Shown: one piece after another, positions 20,042 to 29,967 of the stretch
Layout of the letters: the number at the start of each line of letters is the position of its first letter
Numbering within the stretch: the stretch's first letter is position 1
Origin: an uncultured Pelagibacteraceae bacterium
GTDB lineage: Bacteria > Pseudomonadota > Alphaproteobacteria > Pelagibacterales > Pelagibacteraceae
Length of the DNA: 64,000 bases
Direction: 5' to 3'
Assembly (NCBI GenBank): GCA_902590395.1
Contig: CACIWQ010000002.1
Span: forward strand, 57,288 to 121,287
The notes under the pieces: generated by a model
What the model saw: only the letters and a program-made list of their open reading frames with translations
Databases searched by the model: none
What the model was told of the DNA's origin: nothing
Made by a program: the position numbers and the translations under genes

Positions 20042-21484
20042 TTAACCCAACAATCCAAGGTGAGTGTATTTTACATTCAAATAATCTTTTATTCCAATTG
20101 ACCCACCTTCTCTGCCATAACCACTTTGTTTTATGCCTCCAAATGGAGTTTCTGCATTTGAGATAAATGGCGTATTAACTGCAACCATCCCTGTTTCTAG
20201 AGCTTCTGAAGTTTTATTAGCTAATTCTATTGAATTAGTACACACATAGCCTGCTAAACCAGCTAATTGGTTGTTAGCTTTTTCTATTACTTCATCAAAA
20301 TTTTTAAACGTCAGTAAAGGAGTTAGAGGGCCAAAAGGTTCTTCTTTCATAATTTTAAAATGATCTTCAACATTGTCAAAAACTGTTGGTTCATAAAAAT
20401 AACCTTTATTAAATCCAGAAGGTCTTTTTCCTCCACATAATATTTTAGCACCTTCTTTTTTTGTTACTTCGACAAGTTTTTCTATTTCTTCTAATCTTTT
20501 TTTTGTAGTAATAGGGCCAAGTTGAACACCTTTATCCATGCCATTTCCAATTTTTAGTTGCAAAGTTTTTTTAACAAAAGATTCAGTAAATTGTTTTTTC
20601 TTACTCTCGTGAATATAGAAACGACTAGGTGAAATACAAACTTGTCCGTTATTCCTGTACTTGGTCGCCATAGCCATATCAATGGCTTTTTCAATATTTG
20701 CATCTTCATGAACTATGAAAGGTGCATGTCCGCTGAGTTCCATTGTTACCCTTTGTATTTTTTCAGCCGCCTGTTTTAAAATTATTTTTCCCACTCTAGT
20801 AGAACCTGTTAGAGAAATTTTTTTAACTATATCTGAAGAAATTAATTGAGATGCGATTGATGCTGGATCACCCGATAATAAATTCACTACTCCAGGAGGA
20901 ACATCACACTTACTAATGATATCAACTAATTCCATAACGGTACCAGGTGTAATAACATCTGGTTTACAAATAACAGAACAGCCGGCTGCTAAGGCTGTTG
21001 AGATTTTTCTCGCGGCCAAGACTAGCGGAAAGTTCCATGGAGATAAAGCGGCAACTACACCAACTGGTTCATAATTAATTATTACTCTCGTGTTTTCAAA
21101 TCTACTTTGCACTGTTTGACCGTAAATTCTTTTTGTTTCTTCAGCGTTCCATTCAAAAATATCAGCAGATGCACTTACTTCAGCTAATGATTCCGTTAGA
21201 GGTTTTCCTGTTTCTAATGTCATCCATTTAGCTAAATCATTATTTTTTTTTCTAATTAGGTCTGCTATTTTTCTTATAATTGCTGCTCTATCCCATGGTG
21301 AAAGTTTTTTCCAATAAGCAAAACCTTTTTCTGCAGATTTAAGTGCTTTTTCAACGTCTGCCGAAGATGCTTTTGAAGCTTTTCCAATCACTTCTTCTGT
21401 TGCAGGATTTATGACATCATATGTTTCCTTTTTTTCAGACTGTTGCCATTTACCATCTATAAATTGACCAAATTTACTATACAT
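20042..21484 (-). CDS. NAD(P)-dependent aldehyde dehydrogenase
   Basis: ALDH motifs PWNFPL, ELSGHAPFIV, NNGQVCISPSRFYI. Confidence 0.9.
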   Translation of the reverse strand: MYSKFGQFIDGKWQQSEKKETYDVINPATEEVIGKASKASSADVEKALKSAEKGFAYWKKLSPWDRAAIIRKIADLIRKKNNDLAKWMTLETGKPLTESLAEVSASADIFEWNAEETKRIYGQTVQSRFENTRVIINYEPVGVVAALSPWNFPLVLAARKISTALAAGCSVICKPDVITPGTVMELVDIISKCDVPPGVVNLLSGDPASIASQLISSDIVKKISLTGSTRVGKIILKQAAEKIQRVTMELSGHAPFIVHEDANIEKAIDMAMATKYRNNGQVCISPSRFYIHESKKKQFTESFVKKTLQLKIGNGMDKGVQLGPITTKKRLEEIEKLVEVTKKEGAKILCGGKRPSGFNKGYFYEPTVFDNVEDHFKIMKEEPFGPLTPLLTFKNFDEVIEKANNQLAGLAGYVCTNSIELANKTSEALETGMVAVNTPFISNAETPFGGIKQSGYGREGGSIGIKDYLNVKYTHLGLLG

Positions 21485-21485
21485 A

Positions 21486-21905
21486 TTAATTTCCTATTAA
21501 ATGATGAGATAAAACTCTAGTATGTTTTTCCAGACGATGTTCAAATAAATATAATGCTTGCCAAGTACCGAGCATAATCTTTTTATCTTTTATGCTTAAA
21601 GTAATCTGATTGTTTGTTAACGCAGACTTAATATGAGCTGGCATATCATCCTTTCCTTCTGTTGTATGCTTATAAAGTTTATTGTCCATAGGTGCTAATT
21701 TATCAAAAAAATTCTTTAAATCATATAAAACGTCAGGATCAGCATTTTCCTGTATAACTAATGAGGCGCTAGTATGTAATATGTTAATATTCAAAATTCC
21801 GTTGTTAATTTTTTGTTTATTTAGCCATGACACGGTTTCATTTGTAAAATCATATAAGCCTTGGCCTTTGGTATTTATTTTAATTTCATGAAATATTTGT
21901 TCCAT
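21486..21905 (-). CDS. YjbQ family protein (UPF0047)
   Basis: LHTSASLVIQENADPDVLYDL and LGTWQALYLFEHR. Confidence 0.88.
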   Translation of the reverse strand: MEQIFHEIKINTKGQGLYDFTNETVSWLNKQKINNGILNINILHTSASLVIQENADPDVLYDLKNFFDKLAPMDNKLYKHTTEGKDDMPAHIKSALTNNQITLSIKDKKIMLGTWQALYLFEHRLEKHTRVLSHHLIGN

Positions 21906-22252
21906 TATTTAACGTCGATATCATTCATTAAATTAACAACAACAACTCCAATAACTATAAGGGCTATACCTATAATAGTTGGTATATTAGGTATTTGTTT
22001 ATATTTTATGACTGCAATAATTGTTATAGCTACAATGCCCAGTCCTGCCCAGCTGGCATAAACTATTCCTACTGGAATTAACTTCATCGAATGCGACATA
22101 AGAAAAAGACAAATACACAAAGCTACAATAACCACAATTGAAGGATAAAGTCTGGTAAAGCCATTAGTGTCCTTTAAAAAGCTAGTGCTTAGTACTTCAA
22201 AAGCAATTGCTAAAATCAAGAATATGTATGCATATGTTAAGTTCATTTTCAT
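21905..22252 (-). CDS. Small multidrug resistance (SMR/EmrE-like) transporter
   Basis: Four-TM SMR pattern YIFLILAIAFEVLSTSFLK...VGIVYASWAGLGIV; start moved to MKMNLTYAY from ORF-track start at 22303. Confidence 0.82.
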   Translation of the reverse strand: MKMNLTYAYIFLILAIAFEVLSTSFLKDTNGFTRLYPSIVVIVALCICLFLMSHSMKLIPVGIVYASWAGLGIVAITIIAVIKYKQIPNIPTIIGIALIVIGVVVVNLMNDIDVK

Positions 22253-22407
22253 GGAATTTGATATATATATATAAAGAGTACAATCCTTAATCGCCTTTTT
22301 CATAACTAAAATATTGTGTGGAAAACTTAAAAAAGGCTTATTTTATAGGCTTTTTTTAATTAAAATTGGCTAGCTATCTATATATAGTATGATAATAACG
22401 CATATAC

Positions 22408-22431
22408 GCTATCGATAGTTGATTCGATAGC
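22408..22431 (+). promoter_or_regulatory. Leader hairpin upstream of the small hydrophobic protein
   Basis: GCTATCG-ATAGTTGATT-CGATAGC; a further palindrome GAGTTAACTC lies at 22444-22453 next to the SD. Confidence 0.35.
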
Positions 22432-22468
22432 ACTTGTTTAAACGAGTTAACTCAGGGAGGTGTTAAGT

Positions 22469-22684
22469 ATGAAAATGCTTGCAGGTTTCGCGGGTACAGT
22501 ACACAGCCTAACTAAAGTAGTAATTTCACTGCTAGGATTAGGTATCGTTGTTTCGCTTTTGGGTGGAAACGTTCCATTCGTGAGCGGCATAGCTGACAAC
22601 ATAGTTGGACTAGTGCAATCACTTGGTGATGCAGGAATAGTCGGCTTAATAGCAGCGATTATCATATTAGGTTTTTATAAATAG
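22469..22684 (+). CDS. Small hydrophobic membrane protein A, 71 aa
   Basis: SD GGGAGG 8 nt upstream of ATG; MKMLAGFAGTVHSLTKVVISLLGLGIVVSLLGGNVPFVSGIADNIVGLVQSLGDAGIVGLIAAIIILGFYK. Confidence 0.75.
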   Translation: MKMLAGFAGTVHSLTKVVISLLGLGIVVSLLGGNVPFVSGIADNIVGLVQSLGDAGIVGLIAAIIILGFYK

Positions 22685-22739
22685 ATTTTTCTTTCGTTAG
22701 TTTTCCCTCTTAATAATTAACTAGCGATTAAAAACCTAG

Positions 22740-22771
22740 CTGCCCCAGTCCTTAACATAGGGCTGGGGCGG
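22740..22771 (+). promoter_or_regulatory. Strong GC-rich hairpin between the two small membrane protein genes
   Basis: CTGCCCCAGTCC-TTAACATA-GGGCTGGGGCGG (12 bp, two G-U) with no long U-tract. Confidence 0.65.
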
Positions 22772-22804
22772 TAAGTTTAAATAAGCATAAGCAAAAGGAG
22801 TTTT

Positions 22805-23041
22805 ATGAATGCATGGATTACAAAAATAAGAAGTTATTTAAGACAATTTATTGAGCTAGGTGTTCTTTTGTTAGGTGTTTCAGTGCTTGCTGAAATACTA
22901 TTTGGGCCAGACGTAGCTTTTTTGGGTTCACAAGTTACAAAAAATTTAGTTGCATTGTTAAATAGTCTTGGTGAGTCAGGAATAGCTGCTTTGATTATAG
23001 TGTTTGCAGTAATATTTACTTATAGAAAATTTTTAAAGTAG
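22805..23041 (+). CDS. Small hydrophobic membrane protein B, 78 aa, paralogue of A
   Basis: SD AAAGGAG; shares NxVxLxxSLGxxGIxxLI pattern with 22469..22684. Confidence 0.75.
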   Translation: MNAWITKIRSYLRQFIELGVLLLGVSVLAEILFGPDVAFLGSQVTKNLVALLNSLGESGIAALIIVFAVIFTYRKFLK

Positions 23042-23052
23042 TTTTATTTTAA

Positions 23053-23682
23053 TTATTTTATTACTTCGGCCAAACATAACCAGGCGTTTACGTCTTTGCT
23101 TTTAATGTAATCAGATTTGAAAAATTCTTTTACATTCCATAATTTATTTTTAGATAAATCTTTAATTTTTTTATCAAATCCGTACTCTTCGTAAATTCCT
23201 TCATTGATTGTAAAACAAATTAAACCTTTGTTTTTTGTTATTCTCACAAACTCATCTAGAGCAGGTGGTTTTACATGACCAAAAGTAAAGGTTCCTACAC
23301 ACATTACCGCACCATAGATATTGCTTTGTTTATCAAGAGGTTTGTTTAGATCAATCTGTTCAACATTACGATAACAATCTTTGGGAATCAAATCTAATAA
23401 CTTCTGAGATAGATCGGCACCATCAATATTAAAATAACCAAATTTTTTTAGTTCGATGCCAACCAATCCTGTTCCACATCCAGCATCAAATATTTTGACA
23501 TCTTTATTTTTTGAATATTTTTTAAAAATATCAACTGTTTCTTTCGGTCCAGTGTAATTCCAGTCAACCATATCTTTATCATATTTGTTCTTTATTCCCC
23601 ATTCATCATAGTATTCCATAACCTCTTTTGTAGTTTTCAGTTTATAAATTGGTATTTTGTTACCCACATCTTTTTGTGACAT
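23053..23682 (-). CDS. SAM-dependent class I methyltransferase
   Basis: Motif I VKIFDAGCGTGLVGIELKKFGY. Confidence 0.85.
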   Translation of the reverse strand: MSQKDVGNKIPIYKLKTTKEVMEYYDEWGIKNKYDKDMVDWNYTGPKETVDIFKKYSKNKDVKIFDAGCGTGLVGIELKKFGYFNIDGADLSQKLLDLIPKDCYRNVEQIDLNKPLDKQSNIYGAVMCVGTFTFGHVKPPALDEFVRITKNKGLICFTINEGIYEEYGFDKKIKDLSKNKLWNVKEFFKSDYIKSKDVNAWLCLAEVIK

Positions 23683-23755
23683 AAATTTAAATTATCAGCT
23701 ATTTAGGCTGTAAACAATATATTTTAAAATCGTTTATAATGTGGTTAGATATTGA

Positions 23756-24802
23756 ATGAGTAAAAATTTGGTAGAAAGACTTAATGCTGGTCCGGTACTA
23801 TGTGCAGAAGGATATCTTTTTGCAATGGAAAGAAGAGGATATTTGCAGGCTGGAGCTTTTGTTCCAGAAGTTGTTTTAGAACACCCAGAAGTGGTTTCCC
23901 AATTACATAGAGAATTTATAAGAGCTGGCTCAGATGTTGTGCAAGCATTTACTTATTATGGACATAGAGAAAAATTAAGAATAATTGGAAAAGAAAAACT
24001 GCTTGAACCACTTCAAAAAAATGCATTGCAAATTGCAAAAGATGCAAAAAATGAATTTAAAGATTTAGATCTGTTAGTGTGCGGCGATGTTGCTAATACT
24101 AATGTTTACGACCCTAATGACAAAAAATCTAGCATTGAATGTCAAAAAATGTTTGAAGAACAGGTTGGATGGGCCAAAGAAGCTGGGATAGATTTTATTA
24201 TTGCAGAAACAATTACTTGGGTTGAAGAGATGAAAATTGCACTTAAAGCTATAAAAGATGCTGGATTAATTGCTGTTTGTAATTATTCAATAAAAAAAGG
24301 TGACAAAACTAGAGATGGTTACTCAGCGGGAGATGCTTGTAAAATATTAGAAGATTGTGGCGCTGACGTAGTCGGTTTAAATTGTTTTAGAGGACCAAAA
24401 ATGACAATGAAACTTTTGCCAGAAATTAGAAAAAAGGTTTCATGCCATGTAGCAGCACTTCCTGTTCCTTATAGAACTACTGAAAAACAGCCTGGTTTTT
24501 TAAATCAAACTGATCCAGGTTGTGATTGCATACCCGGAGGTAACGCTTTCCCTGTTGCTTTAGATAATTTGTACTGTAACAGATTTGAAATGGCTGAATT
24601 TGCTAAAGAGTGTGCTAATAAAAAAATAAATTTTATTGGAATTTGTTGTGGAGCAGAACCTCATCATGTTCGTGAAATGGCCGTTGCATTAGGAAGAAAA
24701 CCAATTTCATATAAATATTATCCAGACATGTCTAAACACTATTTACATGGAAATGATGACAGCCTGTTAAAAATATATACTGATAAAGCTAAAGAATATT
24801 AA
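23756..24802 (+). CDS. Homocysteine S-methyltransferase family protein (betaine-homocysteine methyltransferase-like)
   Basis: Zn-binding GICCGAEPHHVREMA and VGLNCFRGP; adjacent to DMGDH. Confidence 0.82.
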   Translation: MSKNLVERLNAGPVLCAEGYLFAMERRGYLQAGAFVPEVVLEHPEVVSQLHREFIRAGSDVVQAFTYYGHREKLRIIGKEKLLEPLQKNALQIAKDAKNEFKDLDLLVCGDVANTNVYDPNDKKSSIECQKMFEEQVGWAKEAGIDFIIAETITWVEEMKIALKAIKDAGLIAVCNYSIKKGDKTRDGYSAGDACKILEDCGADVVGLNCFRGPKMTMKLLPEIRKKVSCHVAALPVPYRTTEKQPGFLNQTDPGCDCIPGGNAFPVALDNLYCNRFEMAEFAKECANKKINFIGICCGAEPHHVREMAVALGRKPISYKYYPDMSKHYLHGNDDSLLKIYTDKAKEY

Positions 24803-24811
24803 TTTTTTAAC

Positions 24812-27229
24812 ATGGAAAAGCATGCCAAGGTTGTCGTAATAGGTGGAGGAGTAGTTGGCTGCTCAGTACTTTATCATTTATCAAAGTTTGGATTAAAAGA
24901 TTGCATATTACTTGAAAGAAAAGAATTAACATCTGGCTCGTCTTGGCATGCAGCTGGAAATGTACATGTAATTTCTTCTGATCCAAATATCTCAAGAATG
25001 ATGGCCTACACAATTGGTCTATATAAAGAAATTGAAAAAGAATCTGGACACTCAACTGGTTTTAAACCAAGCGGAGGATTCTATTTAGCATCAAACGAAG
25101 TCTGGGCAGATTACTTAAAAAGAGAAAGATCTAAAGCAAGATATATGGGTTTAGATCAAGAATTTATTTCTTTAGAAGAAGTTAAAAAAAAACATCCTTT
25201 AATTGATCCTAAAAAATATATTCTAGCTTTATGGGATCCCATTGATGGTGAAGTTGATCCTTCAGGTGTAACTTATGCTTTTGCTAAAGCTGCTAAAGTC
25301 TATGGAGGTAAATATTATACCAACACAGTTGTAACAGATACTAGACTAAAAAAAGATGGATCGTGGGATGTGATTACAGATAAGGGAAATATAAATGCAG
25401 AAATAGTTATTAACGCTGGTGGTCTTTGGGCAAGAGAAGTTGGTAAATTAGCTGGTATTAATTTACCAGTTCAACCGATGGAACATCATTATTTAATTAC
25501 TGAGGCAATACCTGAGATTGAGGCAATGGGAAAAGAAAAAAGATTACCCATAGGAACTGACTTTGAAGGAAATATTTATTTTAGACAAGAAGGCAAAGGG
25601 ATGCTGCTTGGTACTTATGAACAAAAATCTACTCCATGGAAAATAAAAGAAACTCCCATGGATTTTGGACATGAACTTTTAGAACCTAAACTTGAAAATA
25701 TCCAAGACAGATTAGCAATAGGTTTTAAGAGAATACCAGCATTAGAAAAGGCTGGAATAAAAAATATTGTTAATGGTCCATTTACTTTTGGTCCAGATGG
25801 AAGTCCGCTTATTGGTCCAGTTCCTGGCAAAAAAAATTATTGGGTGGCCGTAGGAGTCATGGCCGGCTTTTGCCAAGGTGGAGGTGTTGGAAAATGTATT
25901 GCTGAATGGATTATTGATGGAGAACCCTCGATAGATGTTTGGGCAATGGATGTAGCGCGTTTTGGAAATTATGCATCACCAGATTATGGAACTATAAAAT
26001 CTTCAGAAAATTATGAACGAAGATTTATTATGACTTTTCCCAATGAAACTTTGCCAAAAGGAAGAAAACAAAAAACAACCTCTTTGTATGATCGTCTAAT
26101 CGCCAAGGGAGCTGTAATGGGAGATTCTTTTGGGTTGGAAACTCCACTTTGGTTTGCAAAAAATCCAAAAGATGCGCACGAAGAACCCACTTTTAAGAGA
26201 TCTAGATGCCACAATTATGTAGCTGAAGAAGTTAAAGCAGTAAGAAATTCGGTCGGAGCAACAGAAATAGCTAATTTTGCTAACCATGAATTCACAGGAA
26301 AAGGAGCAAGAAAATTTTTAGATTATATTTTGGCAGGAAGAATACCTAAACCTGGGAGAATCATTCTTGCACCTATGTTAACTCCTAAGGGTAAACTTTA
26401 TGGTGATTTAACTGTGGCCTGTTTAAATGAAGAAAAATTTATGATTTTTGGGTCTGGAGCTGCACAAGAAATGCACAGAAGATGGTTCGAAAAATTCTTA
26501 CCAAAAAGCGATGTAAATTATAAAAATAGATCAGATGATTTTCATGGCATAGCTATTTCAGGTCCAAATTCGAGAAAATTGTTGTCTAAAATTTGTAGAG
26601 ATGATGTTTCAGATAAAGCATTTAAATTTAGAGATACTAGAGAAACTTTTGTTGGAGGAGTTCCTGCAATATTAAATCGTATATCTTTTTCAGGAGAATT
26701 GGGTTACGAAATTTATGTGACTCCACAATTTCAGCTCAAATTGTTTGAAGAAATTGAACTACACGGTAAAGACTTGTCTTTGAAACTTTACGGAGCTCGA
26801 GCTTTAATGGCATTAAGATTAGAAAAAAATTGGGGAGCTTGGACACTTGATTTTAGACCAGATTTCACAGCTGCTGAGTCAGGGCTAGATGTATTTATCA
26901 ATTGGAATAAGGATTTTATTGGAAAAAAAGCAAGTTTAGATGAGAAAAAAAATGGAATTAAAAAGAAGCTTGTTACTATGACAATAGAAACAAAAGATAT
27001 TGATGTCACAAATGATGAGGCTATTTTAAAAGACAATAAATGCGTAGGATACATCACTTCAGGTGGCTTTGCGCATCACGTAAAAAAAAGTATGGCTCTT
27101 GGATATGTGCCAATCGAACTATCAAAACATGATACCACTTTGCAAGTTGAAATTAATGGAAAACTTTATAAAGCAAATGTAACGGATAAACCCTTGTATG
27201 ACGCTAACGGTGGAAAGATGAAAAGCTAA
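24812..27229 (+). CDS. Dimethylglycine dehydrogenase-like (FAD DAO + GcvT domains)
   Basis: VVVIGGGVVGCSVLYHL...SSWHAAGNVHVIS N-terminus, GcvT C-terminus ISFSGELGYEIYV. Confidence 0.87.
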   Translation: MEKHAKVVVIGGGVVGCSVLYHLSKFGLKDCILLERKELTSGSSWHAAGNVHVISSDPNISRMMAYTIGLYKEIEKESGHSTGFKPSGGFYLASNEVWADYLKRERSKARYMGLDQEFISLEEVKKKHPLIDPKKYILALWDPIDGEVDPSGVTYAFAKAAKVYGGKYYTNTVVTDTRLKKDGSWDVITDKGNINAEIVINAGGLWAREVGKLAGINLPVQPMEHHYLITEAIPEIEAMGKEKRLPIGTDFEGNIYFRQEGKGMLLGTYEQKSTPWKIKETPMDFGHELLEPKLENIQDRLAIGFKRIPALEKAGIKNIVNGPFTFGPDGSPLIGPVPGKKNYWVAVGVMAGFCQGGGVGKCIAEWIIDGEPSIDVWAMDVARFGNYASPDYGTIKSSENYERRFIMTFPNETLPKGRKQKTTSLYDRLIAKGAVMGDSFGLETPLWFAKNPKDAHEEPTFKRSRCHNYVAEEVKAVRNSVGATEIANFANHEFTGKGARKFLDYILAGRIPKPGRIILAPMLTPKGKLYGDLTVACLNEEKFMIFGSGAAQEMHRRWFEKFLPKSDVNYKNRSDDFHGIAISGPNSRKLLSKICRDDVSDKAFKFRDTRETFVGGVPAILNRISFSGELGYEIYVTPQFQLKLFEEIELHGKDLSLKLYGARALMALRLEKNWGAWTLDFRPDFTAAESGLDVFINWNKDFIGKKASLDEKKNGIKKKLVTMTIETKDIDVTNDEAILKDNKCVGYITSGGFAHHVKKSMALGYVPIELSKHDTTLQVEINGKLYKANVTDKPLYDANGGKMKS

Positions 27230-27263
27230 TGACAAAAAAGAATATTTTTTATAGAGTTAATTT

Positions 27264-28091
27264 ATGGATGTAAAATTACTTTCTGGAGCATTGGGAGCTG
27301 AGATAAATGGTATAGATTTAAAAGATACTTCTATAGAAAATTTTAAAAAAATTAATAAGTTGCTCTTAGAACACAAGGTTATCTTTTTTAGAAACCAAAA
27401 TATTACTGCAGAAGAACAGTTGACGCTGGCAAAACATTTTGGTCCTCTTGAAAAGCACGTTTATGTAAAAGGTCGAGAAGATTATCCAGAAATTGTCAGA
27501 ATTATCAAAAAACCACATGAAAAAAACCAATGGGGAGAAAATTGGCATAGCGATGTAAGTTACAATGTTAAGCCTACAAAAGCTGTTATTCTAAGATCTA
27601 TTAAAATACCTCCTGTTGGTGGAGATACCATGTTTGCAAATATGGAGCTTGCTTGGGAAACGCTAGATAACAATATTAAAGAAAAAATTAAGGATAAGAA
27701 GGCGGTTCATAGCTCTTTGGGCGGAGCTTTTTTTACCGATGAATATGAGGGAATGGAAAGTAATGGGAATCATAAGGAGTATACAAATCAACATCCTATA
27801 GTGCGTACTCACCCCGAAACAAGAAAAAAAATATTATTTGTTAACTGGACTTATACAAAAAAAATAATCGGTTTAGAAAAAAAAGAAAGCGATGAAATTT
27901 TAGAAAAAATATTTGAACATCAAGCTAGATTAGATTTGACTTGCCGATTTAGATGGACAGAAAATGCGGTAGCAATTTGGGATAATAGAAGCGTTCAACA
28001 TTATGCCATATCAGACTTTTTTCCAGGAAGAGGTTTAGGTTACGAAAGAATAATGGACAGAATTGCTATAGAAGGCGATCGTCCAAACTAA
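27264..28091 (+). CDS. TauD/TfdA family Fe(II)/2-oxoglutarate dioxygenase
   Basis: NWHSDVSY (HxD) and WDNRSVQHYA distal His motif. Confidence 0.87.
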   Translation: MDVKLLSGALGAEINGIDLKDTSIENFKKINKLLLEHKVIFFRNQNITAEEQLTLAKHFGPLEKHVYVKGREDYPEIVRIIKKPHEKNQWGENWHSDVSYNVKPTKAVILRSIKIPPVGGDTMFANMELAWETLDNNIKEKIKDKKAVHSSLGGAFFTDEYEGMESNGNHKEYTNQHPIVRTHPETRKKILFVNWTYTKKIIGLEKKESDEILEKIFEHQARLDLTCRFRWTENAVAIWDNRSVQHYAISDFFPGRGLGYERIMDRIAIEGDRPN

Positions 28092-28104
28092 TTCTTTTTT
28101 ATTA

Positions 28105-29688
28105 ATGAAATTTGATTACATTATTATTGGCGCAGGTTCAGCTGGATGCGTTCTTGCAAACAGACTGACTGAAAATGGAAAATATCGTGTGGGAATTTTT
28201 GAAGCTGGGCAATCAAGTGATATTTGGAAAGTAAAAATGCCTCTTGCATTATTGTATACAATGCATGATCCAAAATATAATTGGAAATATTTTTCAGAAC
28301 CTGAACCTTATCTAAATAATAGAAGATTGTTTTGTCCTAGAGGAAAAATGATTGGAGGATGTTCTGCTCATAATGGAATGGTTTTTGTAAGAGGAAACCA
28401 AGACGATTATAAAAGATGGGAATCTTTTGGTTTAAAATCTTGGTCTTATGAAAAAATTTTACCTTATTTTAAAAAAATTGAAACATGGTCTGAAGGAGAA
28501 AATCAATATAGAGGTTCTTTTGGTCTACTTCCTATTAATCAATCCAAAAATGACAACCCTTTATTTAAAGCCTTTTTAGGAGCTTCATCAGAAGCAGGGC
28601 ATAAAATTAATCCAGATATGAATGGGGAATTGCAAGAAGGATTTGGAATGTTTGATACAACAATTCATAAAGGGGAGCGCGCAAGTGTAGCAAAATATTA
28701 TTTAAATCCTGCAAAAAAAAGAAAAAACCTAAATATTTTTTCTAATTCGTTTGTAGAAAAAATTATGTTTGATGGAAAAAAAGCCATTGGTATTGAAGTA
28801 AAAATTAAAAATAAAATTGAAAAAATTTACGCTGAAAAAGAATTAATATTAAGTGCTGGTTCAATTAATTCACCACAATTATTAATGCTTTCGGGGGTTG
28901 GAGATGCAAATCACTTAAAAGAAAAAGGTATTACTATTGTTAGCGATTTAAAAGGTGTTGGGAAAAATCTTCAGGATCATTTAGAAACATATATTATGCA
29001 AGAATGTAAAACATCAGATACTCTTTATACTTATACTAAGTTAATTCCGAAAGTTTTAGCTGGAATTCAGTGGTTTTTATCTAGATCTGGGCCTTGCTCA
29101 CAATCTTATTTAGAAGCTGGGGGATTTACTAAATCATCACCTGAAAGAAAAATGCCAAATATACAATTTCATTTTTTTCCATCTTTTGTAATTAATCACG
29201 GTCTAGTTAATCCTAGTTCCCATGGTTATCAACTGCATGCTAGCCCTAATCATCCAAAAAGCAGAGGATCGGTTGCGCTCAATTCATCTGACCCATATGA
29301 TTATCCAAAGATATTATTTAACTACTTGGAAGATGAAGATGATCTAAGACAAACAAGAGAATCTATTCATGTTGCAAGAAAAATTCTATCACAGCCCTCT
29401 TTAGCAAAACATGCTGGAAAAGAAATTGGTCCTGGAGAAGACAAACAAAGTGATGATGAATTAAATGAATATATTAGATCTAATGCAGAAACTGCTTATC
29501 ATCCATGCGGAACATGTAAAATGGGAGTAGACAAAATGGCAGTGGTAGATGAAAATTTAAAAGTTAATGGAATTCGAAATTTAAGAGTAGTTGACGCTTC
29601 TGTTATGCCTGAAATTCCTAGCGCAAATTTGAACGCACCAACGTTAATGATTGCTGAAAAAGCTTCTGATATAATATTAAATAATTAA
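28105..29688 (+). CDS. GMC family oxidoreductase (choline dehydrogenase-like)
   Basis: DYIIIGAGSAGCVLANRLTENGKYRV, ELILSAGSINSPQLLMLSGVGD, YHPCGTCKMG. Confidence 0.9.
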   Translation: MKFDYIIIGAGSAGCVLANRLTENGKYRVGIFEAGQSSDIWKVKMPLALLYTMHDPKYNWKYFSEPEPYLNNRRLFCPRGKMIGGCSAHNGMVFVRGNQDDYKRWESFGLKSWSYEKILPYFKKIETWSEGENQYRGSFGLLPINQSKNDNPLFKAFLGASSEAGHKINPDMNGELQEGFGMFDTTIHKGERASVAKYYLNPAKKRKNLNIFSNSFVEKIMFDGKKAIGIEVKIKNKIEKIYAEKELILSAGSINSPQLLMLSGVGDANHLKEKGITIVSDLKGVGKNLQDHLETYIMQECKTSDTLYTYTKLIPKVLAGIQWFLSRSGPCSQSYLEAGGFTKSSPERKMPNIQFHFFPSFVINHGLVNPSSHGYQLHASPNHPKSRGSVALNSSDPYDYPKILFNYLEDEDDLRQTRESIHVARKILSQPSLAKHAGKEIGPGEDKQSDDELNEYIRSNAETAYHPCGTCKMGVDKMAVVDENLKVNGIRNLRVVDASVMPEIPSANLNAPTLMIAEKASDIILNN

Positions 29689-29690
29689 AA

Positions 29691-29951
29691 ATGAATGAAA
29701 AAATAATTTCACCTTGCATAAGTATTTGTAAAACCGATCCTAGAACTGGTTATTGTTATGGTTGCGCACGTACAAATGAAGAAAAAAAAATCTGGAAATA
29801 TGAAAAAACTACCATCTCATGGAAAAAAGGAAATTTAAACATGCTTCTTGAAAGAATGTCTGGTTGGCAATTAGAAACATTTAAAGCTTCGTATGAACAC
29901 AAAAATAAATTTGGAATATCTTTGTTCAAAAAAGATAACTCTGAAGAATAA
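29691..29951 (+). CDS. DUF1289 family small protein
   Basis: SPCISICKTDPRTGYCYGCARTNEE cysteine pattern. Confidence 0.8.
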   Translation: MNEKIISPCISICKTDPRTGYCYGCARTNEEKKIWKYEKTTISWKKGNLNMLLERMSGWQLETFKASYEHKNKFGISLFKKDNSEE

Positions 29952-29967
29952 ATATCTTATTTAATAT

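Noticed and set aside
22330-22365. Possible terminator AAAAAAGGCTTATTTTATAGGCTTTTTTT
   Set aside because: Arms are mostly direct repeat (GGCT/GGCT) rather than complementary; stem has a G-G mismatch and is weak
23690-23756. SAM riboswitch upstream of the first BHMT-like gene
   Set aside because: No SAM-II/SAM-V-like GAUUU/GCUAAA pseudoknot arrangement found in the short leader
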